Below are positions 7,614 through 18,662 of a DNA stretch of 64,000 nucleotides, one piece after another. Every line of letters starts with the position of its first letter. Position 1 is the first letter of the stretch. Made by a program: the position numbers and the translations under genes. The notes under the pieces were generated by a model. That model searched no databases. It was given only the letters and a program-made list of their open reading frames with translations, and was not told the DNA's origin. Source of the DNA: Pseudomonas citronellolis (GTDB taxonomy: Bacteria; Pseudomonadota; Gammaproteobacteria; Pseudomonadales; Pseudomonadaceae); the NCBI RefSeq assembly GCF_900112375.1, contig NZ_FOLS01000006.1:124001-188000 (forward strand). Direction: 5' to 3'.

Positions 7614-8756
7614 TTAGCGAATGGTGAAGGCGACCAGCTTTCCGCTGTTGCCGTACACGTACATCCACCGGTCGACCACCAGCGGGCGCACGCGCACGCC
7701 GTCGCCGTCGACCTTCTCGCGGCCGACGAAGCGGCCGTCCACCTGGCTCAGCAGGTGCACGTAGCCTTCCAGGTCGCCCACCACCACGTTGCTGGAGAAC
7801 ACCGCCGGGGCCGACAGCTGGCGGCGCGCCAGGGCGTCGTTGCTCCACAGCGAGGACGAGCTGCGGCCGTCCAGGGCTTCCACGGTGCCGCTGGCATCGC
7901 TGACGTAGACGCTGCCGATGCCTTCGGCGACGCCGGCATAGCTGGAGGCCTCGCGCTGCCAGATCACCCGGCCGCTGGCCAGGTCGAGGGCGGCGGCGCG
8001 GCCCTGGTAGCTGGCCACGTAGATCACGTTGTCGACCAGGGTCAGCCCGCCGTCGATGTCCACCACGCGGTCCAGTTCGGAACGGCCCTGGGGCACGGCG
8101 ACGCGGGTTTCCCAGATCGGCAGGCCACGCTGCACGTCCACCGCCACCACCTTGCCGCTGGCCAGACCGGCGATGGCCATGCGCCCGGCGATGATGGGGG
8201 CGCCGGTGCCGCGCAGGGTCAGCACGGGCACGGTGTTCTCGTACACCCAGCGCTGGTTGCCGGTGCTGGCGTCGAGGGCGATCAGTTTGTCGTCCTGGGT
8301 CTGCACGATCACCACGTCGCCGTCGGTGGCCGGCGCCGCCAGCACTTCGCTGGGCACGCGGGTACGCCACTTCTGCTCGCCGTTGGCGGCATTCAGGGCG
8401 ATGACGTCGCCCTTCAGGGTGCCGACCAGCACCAGGCCGCCACCGACGCCGACACCGCCGGAGATCGGCAGGTCGAGGTCCTGTTTCCAGAGCACGTCGC
8501 CGTTCTCGCGCTGCATGGCCATGACGCGGCCTTCGGCGGAAGCGGCATAGATGCTGGAACCGTCCACGGCCGGCTGCAGCAGTTCGTAGAGGTCGCCCTG
8601 GCCGTCACCGACCGAGCGGCTCCACTGCTTGTCCAGGCGCACCTCTTCCTTGAAGTCGGTGAGTTCCGCCGGCGGCAGTTCCTTCTTGCTGTTGCTGCTG
8701 CAACCGACCGCGAGCAGGGTCAGCGCCAGCAGCGCCGCATGTTTCCAGCGCAGCAT
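7614..8756 (-). CDS. bamB: Outer-membrane protein assembly factor BamB
   Basis: A lipoprotein of 380 residues in the BAM complex that inserts beta-barrel proteins in the outer membrane. It has an N-terminal signal with lipobox LAVGC (cysteine near residue 19) and then repeated PQQ-type beta-propeller blades (for example GDVLWKQDL, GEQKWRTRV, GNQRWVYEN, GRVIWQRE). I place the start at the ATG at 8756, not at a GTG at 8765: the GGGAGG site is 8 bases from the ATG but touches the GTG, and the ATG lies one base after the yfgM stop, so the genes are coupled. Neighbours yfgM and der are the usual partners. Confidence 0.97.
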   Translation of the reverse strand: MLRWKHAALLALTLLAVGCSSNSKKELPPAELTDFKEEVRLDKQWSRSVGDGQGDLYELLQPAVDGSSIYAASAEGRVMAMQRENGDVLWKQDLDLPISGGVGVGGGLVLVGTLKGDVIALNAANGEQKWRTRVPSEVLAAPATDGDVVIVQTQDDKLIALDASTGNQRWVYENTVPVLTLRGTGAPIIAGRMAIAGLASGKVVAVDVQRGLPIWETRVAVPQGRSELDRVVDIDGGLTLVDNVIYVASYQGRAAALDLASGRVIWQREASSYAGVAEGIGSVYVSDASGTVEALDGRSSSSLWSNDALARRQLSAPAVFSSNVVVGDLEGYVHLLSQVDGRFVGREKVDGDGVRVRPLVVDRWMYVYGNSGKLVAFTIR

Positions 8757-8757
8757 G

Positions 8758-9402
8758 TCAGGCACCTCCCTTGGCGAGGTCGTCGAGTTTCACCTGCAGG
8801 GCGCCAGCGGCGGCCTCTTCGGGCAGGGCGGCCTTGGCCTTCTCGTAGGCGCTGCGGGCGTCGTCGGTGCGCTTGAGCTGCACCAGCAGGTCGCCCTTGA
8901 GTTCTTCGCGGCTGGAGAGGTAGGCCTTGTCGGCGTCGCCTTCGAGCAGCTTCAGGCCGTCCTCGGCCTTGCCCTGGGCAGCCAGGACACGGGCCAGGCG
9001 CTGGCGGGCCAGCTCGCCGAGGGTGGCGTCAACCGGCTTGTCGACCACGGATTTCAGCTCGCTGGCGGCATCGTCCAGCTTGCCGGCGTCCACCGCCACC
9101 TTGGCGACGAACAGGCGGCCGTACTGGGCGTAGTGGGTACCGCCGTACTCGCTGGTCAGCTTGTTGGCCAGCTCGGCGACGCGCGCGGTGTCCGGCTGGC
9201 CGGAGGGCGTCAGCGAGGCTTCGACCAGTTGCTGGTAGAGGATGGAGGCGTTCTGCGACTGGTTGGCCTGGTACTTCTTCCAGGCCTGCCAGCCGAACAC
9301 CACCACCAGCGCCAGGGCGGCCCCGGTGAGCAGGGGCATGCCGTTGCGCTGCCACCAGTCCTTGAGATCCGCCAGTTGTTCTTCTTCGGTACGCGTGGTC
9401 AC
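8758..9402 (-). CDS. yfgM: YfgM-like ancillary SecYEG translocon protein
   Basis: A 214-residue inner-membrane protein with a cytoplasmic N-terminus, one transmembrane segment (about residues 20-38, LLTGAALALVVVFGWQAW) and a periplasmic TPR-like domain. YfgM homologs bind the SecYEG translocon and the chaperone PpiD and help outer-membrane protein traffic; that role is taken from the family. The start is GTG at 9402 with AGGAG about 8 bases before it. It sits between hisS and bamB, the standard gammaproteobacterial order, and its stop overlaps the bamB translation start region. Confidence 0.92.
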   Translation of the reverse strand: MTTRTEEEQLADLKDWWQRNGMPLLTGAALALVVVFGWQAWKKYQANQSQNASILYQQLVEASLTPSGQPDTARVAELANKLTSEYGGTHYAQYGRLFVAKVAVDAGKLDDAASELKSVVDKPVDATLGELARQRLARVLAAQGKAEDGLKLLEGDADKAYLSSREELKGDLLVQLKRTDDARSAYEKAKAALPEEAAAGALQVKLDDLAKGGA

Positions 9403-9428
9403 CCCAATACTCCTAATCCGCTCGATTC

Positions 9429-10718
9429 TCAGGCCCGCTGGATGCAGGCTGCCAGGTGCTCGGGCAGAGCCTCCCAGGCTATGTTCTGTTGCTCACCCTC
9501 GCCACGCAGGGGCTTGAAACCTACCACGCGCGCGGCCAGTTCGTCGTCACCCAGGATCAGGGCGAATTGGGCACCGCTCTTGTCGGCCTTCTTGAACTGG
9601 CTCTTGAAGCTGCCGGCGCCGGCGTTGAGCAGCAGGCGGATGCCGGGAACGGCGTCGCGCAGCTTCTCGGCCAGGCTCAGGGCAGCCAGTTCGGCCGGCT
9701 CGCCGAAGGCGCAGACGTAGACGTCGGCCGGGCGTTTCAGCTCGGCGGGCACCACGCCCAGGGTCTCCAGCAGCAGCACCAGGCGCTCCACGCCCATGGC
9801 GAAGCCCACGCCCGGCGTCGGCTTGCCGCCGAACTGGCTGACCAGGCCGTCGTAGCGGCCCCCGCCGCAAACGGTGCCCTGGGCGCCGAGCTTGTCGGTG
9901 ACCCATTCGAAGGCGGTGCGGCAGTAGTAGTCCAGGCCGCGCACCAGCTTCTGGTTGATCTCGTAGCGCAGGCCGACCGCGTCCAGGCGGGCCTTCAGGC
10001 CCTCGAAGTGGGCGATCGACTCTTCGTCCAGGTAGTCGTGCAGGGTCGGCGCGCCGACCAGCAGCGCCTGGGTGCTTTCCACCTTGCTGTCGAGGATGCG
10101 CAGCGGGTTGGTGGTCATGCGCCGCTGGCTGTCTTCGTCGAGCTGCTCGAAGCGTTCCTGCAGGTAGGCCACCAGCGCTTCGCGGTAACGCGCGCGGGCC
10201 TCGCTGGAACCCAGGGTGTTGAGCTGCAGGGTCACGGCGTCGGCCATGCCCAGCTTCTGCCACAGGCGCCAGGTGAGGATAATCAGCTCGGCGTCGATGT
10301 CCGGCCCCGGCAGGTTGAAGACTTCCACGCCGATCTGGTGGAACTGGCGGTAGCGGCCCTTCTGCGGCTTCTCGTAGCGGAACATCGGCCCGGTGTACCA
10401 GAGCTTCTGCACCTGGCCGCCGCCGGTCAGGCCGTGTTCGAGCATGGCCCGCACGGTGCCCGCGGTGCCTTCGGGGCGCAGCGTCAGCGACTCCTCGTTG
10501 CGGTCGAGGAAGGTGTACATCTCCTTGTCGACCACGTCGGTGCCTTCGCCGATGCCGCGGGCGAAGAGTTCGGTGAACTCCATGATCGGCAGACGGATCT
10601 CGCTGTAGCCGTATTCTTCCAGCAGGCCGGCGAAGGTGTTTTCCAGGTAGCGCCATACCGGGGTCTGGTCCGGCAGGATGTCGTTCATGCCACGAATGGC
10701 TTGCAGGGACTTGCTCAC
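9429..10718 (-). CDS. hisS: Histidyl-tRNA synthetase
   Basis: A class II aminoacyl-tRNA synthetase of 429 residues that charges tRNA-His. Motif 2 ([18 protein letters not shown]) near residue 112 and the histidine-specific boxes [14 protein letters not shown] and [15 protein letters not shown] are readable; the C-terminal anticodon-binding domain follows from about residue 330. The start is GTG at 10718 with AAGGA upstream. It stands between ispG (18-base gap) and yfgM (26-base gap) in the same transcription unit. Confidence 0.98.
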   Translation of the reverse strand: MSKSLQAIRGMNDILPDQTPVWRYLENTFAGLLEEYGYSEIRLPIMEFTELFARGIGEGTDVVDKEMYTFLDRNEESLTLRPEGTAGTVRAMLEHGLTGGGQVQKLWYTGPMFRYEKPQKGRYRQFHQIGVEVFNLPGPDIDAELIILTWRLWQKLGMADAVTLQLNTLGSSEARARYREALVAYLQERFEQLDEDSQRRMTTNPLRILDSKVESTQALLVGAPTLHDYLDEESIAHFEGLKARLDAVGLRYEINQKLVRGLDYYCRTAFEWVTDKLGAQGTVCGGGRYDGLVSQFGGKPTPGVGFAMGVERLVLLLETLGVVPAELKRPADVYVCAFGEPAELAALSLAEKLRDAVPGIRLLLNAGAGSFKSQFKKADKSGAQFALILGDDELAARVVGFKPLRGEGEQQNIAWEALPEHLAACIQRA

Positions 10719-10736
10719 ATGTTGTCCTTGTTGCGG

Positions 10737-11849
10737 TCAGCCGCGCACGATCAGGGCGGCGTCGGCTTCGGCCTTGGCGGCCGCTTTTTCGCGGATCAGC
10801 CGTTCCAGCTCATCCACCAGGTTTTCGTTCTGCAGCTTCTGCGCCGGCTTGCCGTCGATGTAGACGAGGTTGTTCGGCGTGCCGCCGGTGAGGCCGATGT
10901 GGGCCTCCTTGGCCTCGCCCGGGCCGTTGACCACGCAGCCGATCACGGCCACGTCCATCGGCACCAGCAGGTCTTCGAGGCGGCCTTCCAGCTCGTTCAT
11001 GGTCTTGACCACGTCGAAGTTCTGCCGCGAGCAGCTCGGGCAGGCGATGAAGTTGATGCCGCGCGAGCGCAGGTGCAGGGACTTGAGGATGTCGAAACCG
11101 ACCTTGATCTCTTCCACCGGGTCGGCGGCCAGGGAGATGCGGATGGTGTCGCCGATGCCCTCGGCCAGCAGCATGCCCAGGCCCACCGCGGACTTCACGG
11201 TGCCCGAACGCAGGCCGCCGGCCTCGGTGATGCCCAGGTGCAGCGGCTGCTCGATTTCCTTGGCCAGCAGGCGGTAGGCCGCCACGGCCATGAACACGTC
11301 GGAAGCCTTCACGCTGACCTTGAAGTTCTGGAAGTCCAGGCGCTGGAGATGCTCGACGTGGCGCATGGCCGATTCCAGCAGGGCCTCGGGGGTCGGCTCG
11401 CCGTATTTCTTCTGCAGGTCCTTCTCCAGCGAACCGGCGTTGACGCCGATGCGGATCGGGATGTTCTTGTCGCGGGCCGCGTCCACCACCGCCTTGACGC
11501 GGTCCTCGCGGCCGATGTTGCCGGGGTTGATGCGCAGGCAGTCGACGCCCAGCTCGGCCACGCGCAGGGCGATCTTGTAGTCGAAGTGGATGTCGGCCAC
11601 CAGCGGCACGCGGACCTGCTGCTTGATCTTGCCGAAGGCCTCGGCCGCGTCCATGTCCGGCACCGAGACGCGCACGATGTCCGCGCCGGCGTCTTCCAGG
11701 CGGCGGATCTGCGCGACGGTGGCGGCCACGTCCAGCGTATCGGTGTTGGTCATGCTCTGTACGGCGATGGGCGCGTCACCGCCCACCGGCACCGAGCCGA
11801 CCCAGATCTTGCGGGACTGGCGGCGTTTGATCGGAGAAGCGCAATGCAT
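10737..11849 (-). CDS. ispG: 4-hydroxy-3-methylbut-2-enyl diphosphate synthase (flavodoxin)
   Basis: The [4Fe-4S] enzyme of the MEP isoprenoid pathway that converts MEcPP to HMBPP. It has 370 residues, with an N-terminal TIM-like barrel beginning VQSMTNTDT and a C-terminal cluster domain whose ligands are in CPSCSR (near residue 270) and GCVVNGPGE (near 305). It starts 2 bases after the rodZ stop, so translation is probably coupled. The need for an Fe-S cluster makes the isc operon 4 kb away a functional relative, though this linkage may be chance. Confidence 0.98.
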   Translation of the reverse strand: MHCASPIKRRQSRKIWVGSVPVGGDAPIAVQSMTNTDTLDVAATVAQIRRLEDAGADIVRVSVPDMDAAEAFGKIKQQVRVPLVADIHFDYKIALRVAELGVDCLRINPGNIGREDRVKAVVDAARDKNIPIRIGVNAGSLEKDLQKKYGEPTPEALLESAMRHVEHLQRLDFQNFKVSVKASDVFMAVAAYRLLAKEIEQPLHLGITEAGGLRSGTVKSAVGLGMLLAEGIGDTIRISLAADPVEEIKVGFDILKSLHLRSRGINFIACPSCSRQNFDVVKTMNELEGRLEDLLVPMDVAVIGCVVNGPGEAKEAHIGLTGGTPNNLVYIDGKPAQKLQNENLVDELERLIREKAAAKAEADAALIVRG

Positions 11850-11851
11850 CT

Positions 11852-12886
11852 TTAGTTACCACCCAACTTCATGCGTGCCGTCTCGCCGCGGGAATAGGGC
11901 GAAACGTCGACCGGCTGGCCGTTGTAGCTGACCTGGGCGCCGCGGGCGAAGCCCAGGCGCAGCTCCAGGGGAACCTTGGCGGCGACTTCCATAGAGTCGC
12001 CCTTGCGCTTGAGCGCGCTGACCAGGACCTTGCCGTCGGCGTCGGTGACCTGGGTCCAGCAGTCGGCGATGAACTGCACCTTGACCACGCCCTGGCCGGC
12101 CGAAGCCACCACCGGAGCGGCAGCCGGAGCAACAGGTTCGGCAGCGGGCGCAGCCGGGACCGCCGGGACAACCGGAGCGACCGGAGTCGCAGGCACGGCA
12201 GCAGTGTTGGCGGCCGGTACGGCGGGAGCAGTCGGCGCTGCAGGGGCGGCCACCTGGGGCGCGGCCTCGGCCGGGTTGGCCGGGGCTTCGGCGTTCTGTT
12301 CGGGCTCGGCGGCGGCGGTATCGCCGGCCGGCTCGCTCGGCGCGCTGGCCTTGTCTTCGGCGACGGCCTGGTCTTCGGGCTCGTCGAGGCTGTGCACCTC
12401 GGTGGTGCCGTCGGCGCTCTCGACCTCGACGTGCTCCAGGTTCAGGCCGCTGTTCTCGGCGAGGTTGCGCCCGGCGCGCTCCTGCCACCAGAAGTAGCCG
12501 AAGCCCACCAGGATCGCCAGCAGCAGCAGGCTGAACAGGCGCAGCAGGTTGCGCGACAGGCGCATCGGCTCGGCCACCCGGCCGAGGCTCTGCACGTTGC
12601 TGCCGGTGGCGTCGGTGCCGGTGAACTGGTCGAAGGCGGTGACCATCTGCGCCTGGTCCATGCCCAGCAGCTTGGCGTAGGCGCGCACGTAGCCGCGGGC
12701 GAAGGTGTGGCCCGGCAGCTTGTCGAAATTGCCCAGCTCCAGCTGGCGCAGGGAATTCTCGGTGAGGTTCAGCTGACCGGCCACCTGCGAGGTCGACCAG
12801 CCCCTGCTCTCGCGCGCCTGGCGCAAGGCCTCACCCGGATTGGCGCGGCTCGTGCTGGCGACTTCTGGCTGCGACGTCTTCATCAT
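11852..12886 (-). CDS. rodZ: Cytoskeletal protein RodZ
   Basis: A bitopic inner-membrane protein of 344 residues that links MreB to the wall-synthesis machinery. It has a cytoplasmic HTH domain (about 20-85, [22 protein letters not shown]), a basic stretch, one transmembrane helix (about 113-131, [20 protein letters not shown]), a long periplasmic linker very rich in Ala, Pro and Val (about 185-265) and a C-terminal DUF4115 beta domain. It overlaps pilF by 4 bases (ATGA). The Ala/Pro/Val linker is of low complexity and likely varies between strains. Confidence 0.95.
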   Translation of the reverse strand: MMKTSQPEVASTSRANPGEALRQARESRGWSTSQVAGQLNLTENSLRQLELGNFDKLPGHTFARGYVRAYAKLLGMDQAQMVTAFDQFTGTDATGSNVQSLGRVAEPMRLSRNLLRLFSLLLLAILVGFGYFWWQERAGRNLAENSGLNLEHVEVESADGTTEVHSLDEPEDQAVAEDKASAPSEPAGDTAAAEPEQNAEAPANPAEAAPQVAAPAAPTAPAVPAANTAAVPATPVAPVVPAVPAAPAAEPVAPAAAPVVASAGQGVVKVQFIADCWTQVTDADGKVLVSALKRKGDSMEVAAKVPLELRLGFARGAQVSYNGQPVDVSPYSRGETARMKLGGN

Positions 12887-13638
12887 TTCTCTGCCTGGTA
12901 TGCCTGGTATTCGGGGGATGCGGGATACAGGCGCTTGAGCTGCAGGCCGTAGCTGGCGGCGGTGTCCTTGTCGTCAAAGACCCGCGCCAGCCGCACGCCC
13001 AGCAGCAGGCTCTTGGCGTTCTGCTGTCCCTGCTTCAGGTATTCGTTGTAGTAGTCGCGCGCCGGCACGTACTGGCGATCGTCATAGGACAGCTGCGACA
13101 TTTCCAGCAAGGCGCTGGGCTGCCGGCGGTTCAGGCGCAGGGCCTTTTCGAAGTACTGCTTGGCCTGCTCGCGCTGCTTCAGCTGGAGGCTGACCAGGCC
13201 GAGGTTCTCGAAGACCCGCGAGCGCTCCGGGTAGAGGCTGTCCTCGGCGGCCTTCTGGAAGGCATTGGTGGCCTCGTCGTAGCGCTTCTGTTCGTACAGG
13301 AAGCTGCCGTAGTTGTTCCAGATGCGCGCATCCGAGCGCGAGGACAATGCCTTGCGGTATTCCTGCTCGGACAGCTTGGGCTCCATCTCCTGCTGGTAGA
13401 CCAGGGCCAGCGCAGCGTGGGCGTCGGCGCTCGAGGAGTCCAGCTCCAGGGCCTGGCGCAGCGGCACCTTGGCCTGCTCGGTATTGCCGTTCTGCAGGTA
13501 GCCGATGGCCAGCTGGATGTAGGCGTCGCGGGCCTCTTCACGGCCCTTGGCGGTGCTCAGGGGATCCTGCTTCCCAGACGTCACGCAACCCGCCAGCAGG
13601 CTGGCCAGGAACACGAACAGCGCGGCGCGCAAGGTCAT
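12883..13638 (-). CDS. pilF: Type IV pilus biogenesis/stability lipoprotein PilF (PilW family)
   Basis: An outer-membrane pilotin of 251 residues that lets the secretin PilQ reach and multimerise in the outer membrane for twitching pili. The signal peptide ends in lipobox LLAGC (cysteine near residue 17), followed by six TPR repeats (for example DAYIQLAIGYLQNG, ADAHAALALVYQQ, ARIWNNYGSFLYEQ). The ATG at 13638 is preceded by a GAGGGAGGA site. It overlaps rodZ by 4 bases and follows rlmN by 18, so it belongs to the same operon. Confidence 0.96.
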   Translation of the reverse strand: MTLRAALFVFLASLLAGCVTSGKQDPLSTAKGREEARDAYIQLAIGYLQNGNTEQAKVPLRQALELDSSSADAHAALALVYQQEMEPKLSEQEYRKALSSRSDARIWNNYGSFLYEQKRYDEATNAFQKAAEDSLYPERSRVFENLGLVSLQLKQREQAKQYFEKALRLNRRQPSALLEMSQLSYDDRQYVPARDYYNEYLKQGQQNAKSLLLGVRLARVFDDKDTAASYGLQLKRLYPASPEYQAYQAEK

Positions 13639-13656
13639 CGGAATCCTCCCTCGAGA

Positions 13657-14799
<1,143 letters not shown>

Positions 14800-14826
14800 G
14801 GATTCACCCTCGCCCATTCGCCTGGA

Positions 14827-15258
14827 TCAGCGAATGCGCTCGCACACCTCGGTGCTGGAGAAGAAGTAGGCGATCTCGCGGGCAGCCGAAGCTTCCGAGT
14901 CGGAACCGTGAACGGCGTTCTCGTCGATGGAAACGGCGAAATCGGCGCGGATGGTGCCGGCGTCGGCTTTCTTCGGATCGGTGGCGCCCATCAGCTCACG
15001 GTTTTTCAGGATGGCGTCTTCGCCTTCCAGAACCTGAACGACGACCGGGCCGGAGGTCATGAAGGCAACCAGGTCCTTGAAGAAGGGACGCTCTTTGTGC
15101 TCGGCGTAGAAGCCGCCGGCTTCGCGCTCGGACAGCTGGACCATCTTGGAAGCGACGACGCGCAGACCGGCCTTCTCGAAGCGGGTCAGGATTTCGCCGA
15201 TGACGTTCTTGGCGACGGCGTCGGGCTTGATGATGGAGAAGGTACGTTGCAGGGCCAT
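14827..15258 (-). CDS. ndk: Nucleoside diphosphate kinase
   Basis: A 143-residue cytoplasmic kinase that balances NTP pools by gamma-phosphate transfer from ATP. The family signature with the phosphohistidine is readable near residue 115-120 (ENAVHGSDS), as are the N-terminal [10 protein letters not shown]-like [11 protein letters not shown] and the KPRPFF-like ERPFFKDL segments. It heads the ndk-rlmN-pilF-rodZ-ispG-hisS-yfgM-bamB-der run. A TATAAT box inside a hairpin lies about 200 bases upstream, and a second hairpin lies in the 5' leader. Confidence 0.98.
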   Translation of the reverse strand: MALQRTFSIIKPDAVAKNVIGEILTRFEKAGLRVVASKMVQLSEREAGGFYAEHKERPFFKDLVAFMTSGPVVVQVLEGEDAILKNRELMGATDPKKADAGTIRADFAVSIDENAVHGSDSEASAAREIAYFFSSTEVCERIR

Positions 15259-15295
15259 TTGGGATAACTCCGAAAAGCAAGGTTGGTAATGCCGA

Positions 15296-15324
15296 GAAGC
15301 CCCTGGGGCGGCCCCAGGAGCTTC
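15296..15324 (-). promoter_or_regulatory. Stem-loop in the ndk 5' leader
   Basis: GAAGC-CCCTGGGGC pairs with GCCCCAGG-AGCTTC with one mismatch, 38 bases before the ndk start. On the transcribed strand it is not followed by a T-run, so I do not call it a terminator. It may protect or control the leader. Confidence 0.4.
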
Positions 15325-15453
15325 TGTGATTCAGGGTGAGCCGCGCGACAGCGGCAGCCTCTGGCTGGCACGCACGGGGCCGGTACACGCTCGGCGTTCC
15401 GGCAGGCGCCGGCAGGTACCGCGGGGAACCTGACCGAACACCTAAAGATAAAA

Positions 15454-15472
15454 CCCGCGAATTATACGCGGG
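15454..15472 (-). promoter_or_regulatory. Hairpin with embedded TATAAT: iscX terminator and/or ndk promoter
   Basis: On the minus strand CCCGCG, TATAATT and CGCGGG form a perfect six-base stem and are followed by TTTTATCTTT. The loop contains TATAAT, with a weak TTATGC about 17 bases before it. It can be read as the terminator of the isc operon, as the -10 box of ndk, or both. The remaining 414-base gap between ndk and iscX holds only repeats. Confidence 0.45.
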
Positions 15473-15550
15473 TTCGGGGAAAAGCATAAGGGCAGCTGCA
15501 AGCTACAGGCCGCAAGCGGCAGGCGAAAGCGAAAGGCCACTTCCACACCC

Positions 15551-15622
15551 GTAGGATGGGTTGAGCGAAGCGATACCCATCACAGTGGCCGCATGGGTTT
15601 CGCAAGCTCAACCCATCCTACG
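15551..15622. repeat. REP-type palindrome, GTAGGATGGGTTGAGCGAAGC family
   Basis: GTAGGATGGGTTGAGC...GATACCCAT and its mirror ATGGGT...GCTCAACCCATCCTAC form a 72-base hairpin. The same family recurs near 3925, 23909 and 51352. Around it, GCAAGCTACAGGC/GCCTGTAGC-type short repeats (about 15491-15526 and 15640-15668) form an outer inverted pair. Confidence 0.85.
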
Positions 15623-15672
15623 AAAGGCCCGCTCTTCACCTGCAGCCTGCCGCCTGTAGCCTGCCGCCGCTT

Positions 15673-15873
15673 TCAGTCCGCCTCTTCGATCCAGGCGCCC
15701 TGGATGGCTTCCAGGACTTTCTCGCCGCCACGCGACGGATCGTCGCTGAACTCCGGCAGGCCGACCACCCAGTTGTGCAGGTCGACGAAGTTGACGTAGT
15801 GCGGGTCCACGTCGGGATGGCTTTCCGCCAGCTGGATGGCGATTTCCAGCACATCGGTCCATTTCAGGCTCAT
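15673..15873 (-). CDS. iscX: Fe-S cluster assembly protein IscX
   Basis: A 66-residue acidic protein of the isc operon that binds IscS and ferrous iron and modulates desulfurase activity. It has the family core LKWTDVLEIAIQLAESHPDVDP followed by NFVDLHNWVVGLPEF and the WIEEAD end, full length for IscX. It is the last gene of the isc operon, 10 bases after fdx. Confidence 0.96.
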   Translation of the reverse strand: MSLKWTDVLEIAIQLAESHPDVDPHYVNFVDLHNWVVGLPEFSDDPSRGGEKVLEAIQGAWIEEAD

Positions 15874-15883
15874 GTCCGCTCCC

Positions 15884-16222
15884 TCAATGACCTTCGGAAA
15901 CCTGGTTGATGGTGTATTTCGGAATCTCCACCACCAGGTCCTCGTCCGCCACCACCGCCTGGCAGGACAGGCGCGAATCAGGCTCCAGGCCCCAGGCCTT
16001 GTCCAGCATGTCGTCTTCCAGCTCGTCGGAAGGCTCCATGGAGTTGAAGCCCTCGCGCACGACCACGTGGCAGGTGGTGCAGGCGCAGGACATCTCGCAG
16101 GCGTGCTCGATGTCGATGCCGTTGCGCAGCGCAGCCTTGAGGATGGTCTCGCCCGGCTGGGCCTCGACCACCGCGCCCTCCGGGCAATGCTCGGGGTGGG
16201 GCAGAAATACGATCTGCGGCAT
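15884..16222 (-). CDS. fdx: ISC-type [2Fe-2S] ferredoxin
   Basis: A 112-residue adrenodoxin-like ferredoxin that supplies electrons during Fe-S cluster assembly on IscU. The four ligands are in CEMSCACTTC (Cys near 42, 48, 51) and LSCQAVV (near 87). It starts MPQIVFLPHPEHCPEG. It lies between hscA (6-base gap) and iscX (10-base gap). Confidence 0.97.
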   Translation of the reverse strand: MPQIVFLPHPEHCPEGAVVEAQPGETILKAALRNGIDIEHACEMSCACTTCHVVVREGFNSMEPSDELEDDMLDKAWGLEPDSRLSCQAVVADEDLVVEIPKYTINQVSEGH

Positions 16223-16228
16223 CTTCGC

Positions 16229-18088
16229 TTATTCCTCGATTTCGTTGAGCCGGCGACCGGCCAGGGCGGCCTTGACGGAAGCGTCCATCCGTCGCGCGGC
16301 GAAGGCGTCGGTCACCTGGGACAGACGCTTGATCTGTTGCTCGATGGCGGCGGTATCGCTACCGGCGGCCAGTTCGCGCAGGGTATCCATGCCGGCCTCG
16401 ATGGCCAGCCGCTCGTCGGCGTCCAGCAGGCGCTCGCCATCGGCGTCCAGCGCCGAGCGCACGGCTTCGAGCAGGCGCTCGGCCTCCACCTGCTGCTCGC
16501 GCAGCGCACGGGCGTTCATGTCGTCGCCGGCGTACTGGAAGGAGTCCTGCAGCATGCGGGCGATCTCGCCGTCGGTCAGGCCGTAGGACGGCTTGACCTG
16601 GATGCTCGCCTCGACGCCGGAGCTCATCTCGCGGGCGGACACCGCCAGCAGGCCGTCGGCGTCCACCTGGAAGCTGACGCGGATCTTCGCCGCGCCGGCC
16701 ACCATCGGCGGGATGCCGCGCAGCTCGAAGCGCGCCAGGGAGCGGCAGTCCTTGACCAGCTCGCGCTCGCCCTGCAGCACGTGGATCATCATGGCCGTCT
16801 GGCCATCCTTGTAGGTGGTGAATTCCTGGGCGCGGGCCACCGGGATGGTGGTGTTGCGCGGGATCACCTTCTCCATCAGCCCGCCCATGGTCTCGAGCCC
16901 CAGGGACAGCGGGATGACGTCCAGCAACAGCAGCTCTTCGCCGCGCTTGTTGCCGGCCAGGGCATCGGCCTGGATGGCGGCGCCGATGGCCACCACCTGG
17001 TCGGGGTCGATATCCACCAGCGGCTCGCGGCCGAACAGCTCGCCCACCGCCTGGCGCACGCGCGGCACGCGGGTGGAGCCGCCGACCATGACCACGGCGC
17101 CGATGTCCTCCAGCTCGATGCCGGAGTCGCGCACGGCGCGGCGGCAGGCCTTGAGGCTGCGGGCGACGAAGGGTTCGATCAGGGCATCCAGCTGGCTGCG
17201 GTCCAGCTTGCCGCGCCAGTCGCCATAGGCGACCTCGACGCTTTCGTTGAGGGTCAGGGCTTCCTTCGCCGCGCAGGCGGCCTGCAGCAGTTGGCGCTGG
17301 CTGCCCGGGTCGAGGTCGTCGGAAGCGCCGGCCTGCTGGATGATCCAACTGGCGATGGCATGGTCGAAGTCGTCGCCGCCCAGCGCGCTGTCGCCGCCGG
17401 TGGCCAGGACCTCGAAGACGCCACGGGTCAGGCGCAGGATGGAAATGTCGAAGGTGCCGCCGCCCAGGTCATAGATGGCCACCACGCCCTCGGCGTTCTT
17501 GTCCAGGCCGTAGGCGACCGCCGCGGCGGTGGGCTCGTTGAGCAGGCGCAGCACGTGCAGGCCGGCCAGGCGCGCGGCGTCCTTGGTGGCTTGGCGCTGG
17601 GCGTCGTCGAAATACGCCGGCACCGTGATCACCGCGCCGACCAGCTCACCGCCCAGGGTGGCTTCGGCGCGCTGGCGCAGGCTGCGGAGGATTTCCGCGG
17701 AGACCTCGACCGGGCTTTTCGGGCCCTGCACGGTCTCGATGAACGGCATGTGCGACTCGCCCTGGGTGAAGCGGTAGGGCAACTGGCCACCGAGCTGCTT
17801 CACATCCTCCAGGCCACGGCCCATCAGGCGCTTGACCGAGATGATGGAGTTCAGCGGGTCGGCGGAGGCGCCGCGCTTGACCGACTCGCCGACCTCGACG
17901 CGGTCGGCCAGGTAGCGCACCGCCGACGGCAGGATCAGGCGCCCCTCGGCATCGGCCAGGGGTGCGGCGACGCCGCTGCGTACGGCGGCGACCAGGGAAT
18001 TGGTGGTGCCCAGGTCGATGCCCACGGCCAGCCGGCGCTGGTGCGGCTGAGGGGTTTGTCCGGGCTCGGCGATCTGCAATAGGACCAT
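16229..18088 (-). CDS. hscA: Fe-S assembly chaperone HscA (Hsp70 family)
   Basis: A specialised DnaK-like chaperone of 619 residues that releases clusters from IscU together with HscB. The nucleotide-binding domain begins with [12 protein letters not shown] (near residue 24) and shows [14 protein letters not shown] (near 210) and [14 protein letters not shown] (near 345); the substrate-binding domain follows from about 400. It is 45 bases downstream of hscB. Its length equals the family norm. Confidence 0.98.
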   Translation of the reverse strand: MVLLQIAEPGQTPQPHQRRLAVGIDLGTTNSLVAAVRSGVAAPLADAEGRLILPSAVRYLADRVEVGESVKRGASADPLNSIISVKRLMGRGLEDVKQLGGQLPYRFTQGESHMPFIETVQGPKSPVEVSAEILRSLRQRAEATLGGELVGAVITVPAYFDDAQRQATKDAARLAGLHVLRLLNEPTAAAVAYGLDKNAEGVVAIYDLGGGTFDISILRLTRGVFEVLATGGDSALGGDDFDHAIASWIIQQAGASDDLDPGSQRQLLQAACAAKEALTLNESVEVAYGDWRGKLDRSQLDALIEPFVARSLKACRRAVRDSGIELEDIGAVVMVGGSTRVPRVRQAVGELFGREPLVDIDPDQVVAIGAAIQADALAGNKRGEELLLLDVIPLSLGLETMGGLMEKVIPRNTTIPVARAQEFTTYKDGQTAMMIHVLQGERELVKDCRSLARFELRGIPPMVAGAAKIRVSFQVDADGLLAVSAREMSSGVEASIQVKPSYGLTDGEIARMLQDSFQYAGDDMNARALREQQVEAERLLEAVRSALDADGERLLDADERLAIEAGMDTLRELAAGSDTAAIEQQIKRLSQVTDAFAARRMDASVKAALAGRRLNEIEE

Positions 18089-18133
18089 GCGGCTTCTAAT
18101 CAGGCGTAACGGGCGCGGCGCGGGCCGCGCGGA

Positions 18134-18655
18134 TTAATCGTCGAGTCGCTCTTCGAGTTGGCGCACTTCCTGCGCCAGCTTGTCGAGAAACTGCATGCGG
18201 CGCACCAGGCGCTCGGCTTGCTCGCGGCGCGCGGCGTCGTCCCAGCAATCGGCGAAGCTGTCCTCCAGCTGCTGCTGGGCAGCCTTCAGGCGGCGCTTGA
18301 AGGCGGCTACGCCATCCAGATCGGCGCTGTCCTGCAGGTCTTCCAACTCCTCGCGCAGCTGCATCTGCTGCAGGAGGAACTCCGGGTCCTGCACCGTGGC
18401 TTCCAGCGGCAGCGCCTGGCCACGCAGGGACAGCAGGTACAGCGCCCGGCGCGGCGCGCTCTTCAGCGTCTGGTAGGCGTCGTTCAGCTCGGCGGCGCGC
18501 TCCAGCGCCACGCGCTGCTCGCGCTCGGAAGCATCGGCGAAGCGGTCCGGGTGGACGCTGCGGACCAGCTCACGATAACGCTGGCCAAGGGCATCCAGAT
18601 CGAGGCGGAAAGCCGGCTGCAGGTCGAAGAGCGCGAAGTGACAAGGACTACCCAC
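18134..18655 (-). CDS. hscB: Fe-S assembly co-chaperone HscB
   Basis: A J-domain protein of 173 residues that brings IscU to HscA. The HPD motif is in SVHPDRF (near residue 32) and a C-terminal three-helix IscU-binding domain follows. I choose the GTG at 18655 (reading [13 protein letters not shown]) because the protein then has the 173-residue length and N-terminus of the P. aeruginosa homolog; the longer frame to 18700 adds an Ala-rich stretch that overlaps iscA. Confidence 0.94.
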   Translation of the reverse strand: MGSPCHFALFDLQPAFRLDLDALGQRYRELVRSVHPDRFADASEREQRVALERAAELNDAYQTLKSAPRRALYLLSLRGQALPLEATVQDPEFLLQQMQLREELEDLQDSADLDGVAAFKRRLKAAQQQLEDSFADCWDDAARREQAERLVRRMQFLDKLAQEVRQLEERLDD

Positions 18656-18662
18656 GCCGGCC

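Noticed and set aside
9456-11855. Plus-strand open frame of about 800 codons opposite hisS and ispG
   Set aside because: It is a mirror frame of two well-defined genes in GC-rich DNA, with Gly/Gln/His/Val-rich low-complexity translation and no family match.
15836-18082. Plus-strand open frame of about 750 codons opposite fdx and hscA
   Set aside because: Antisense shadow of two clear isc genes.
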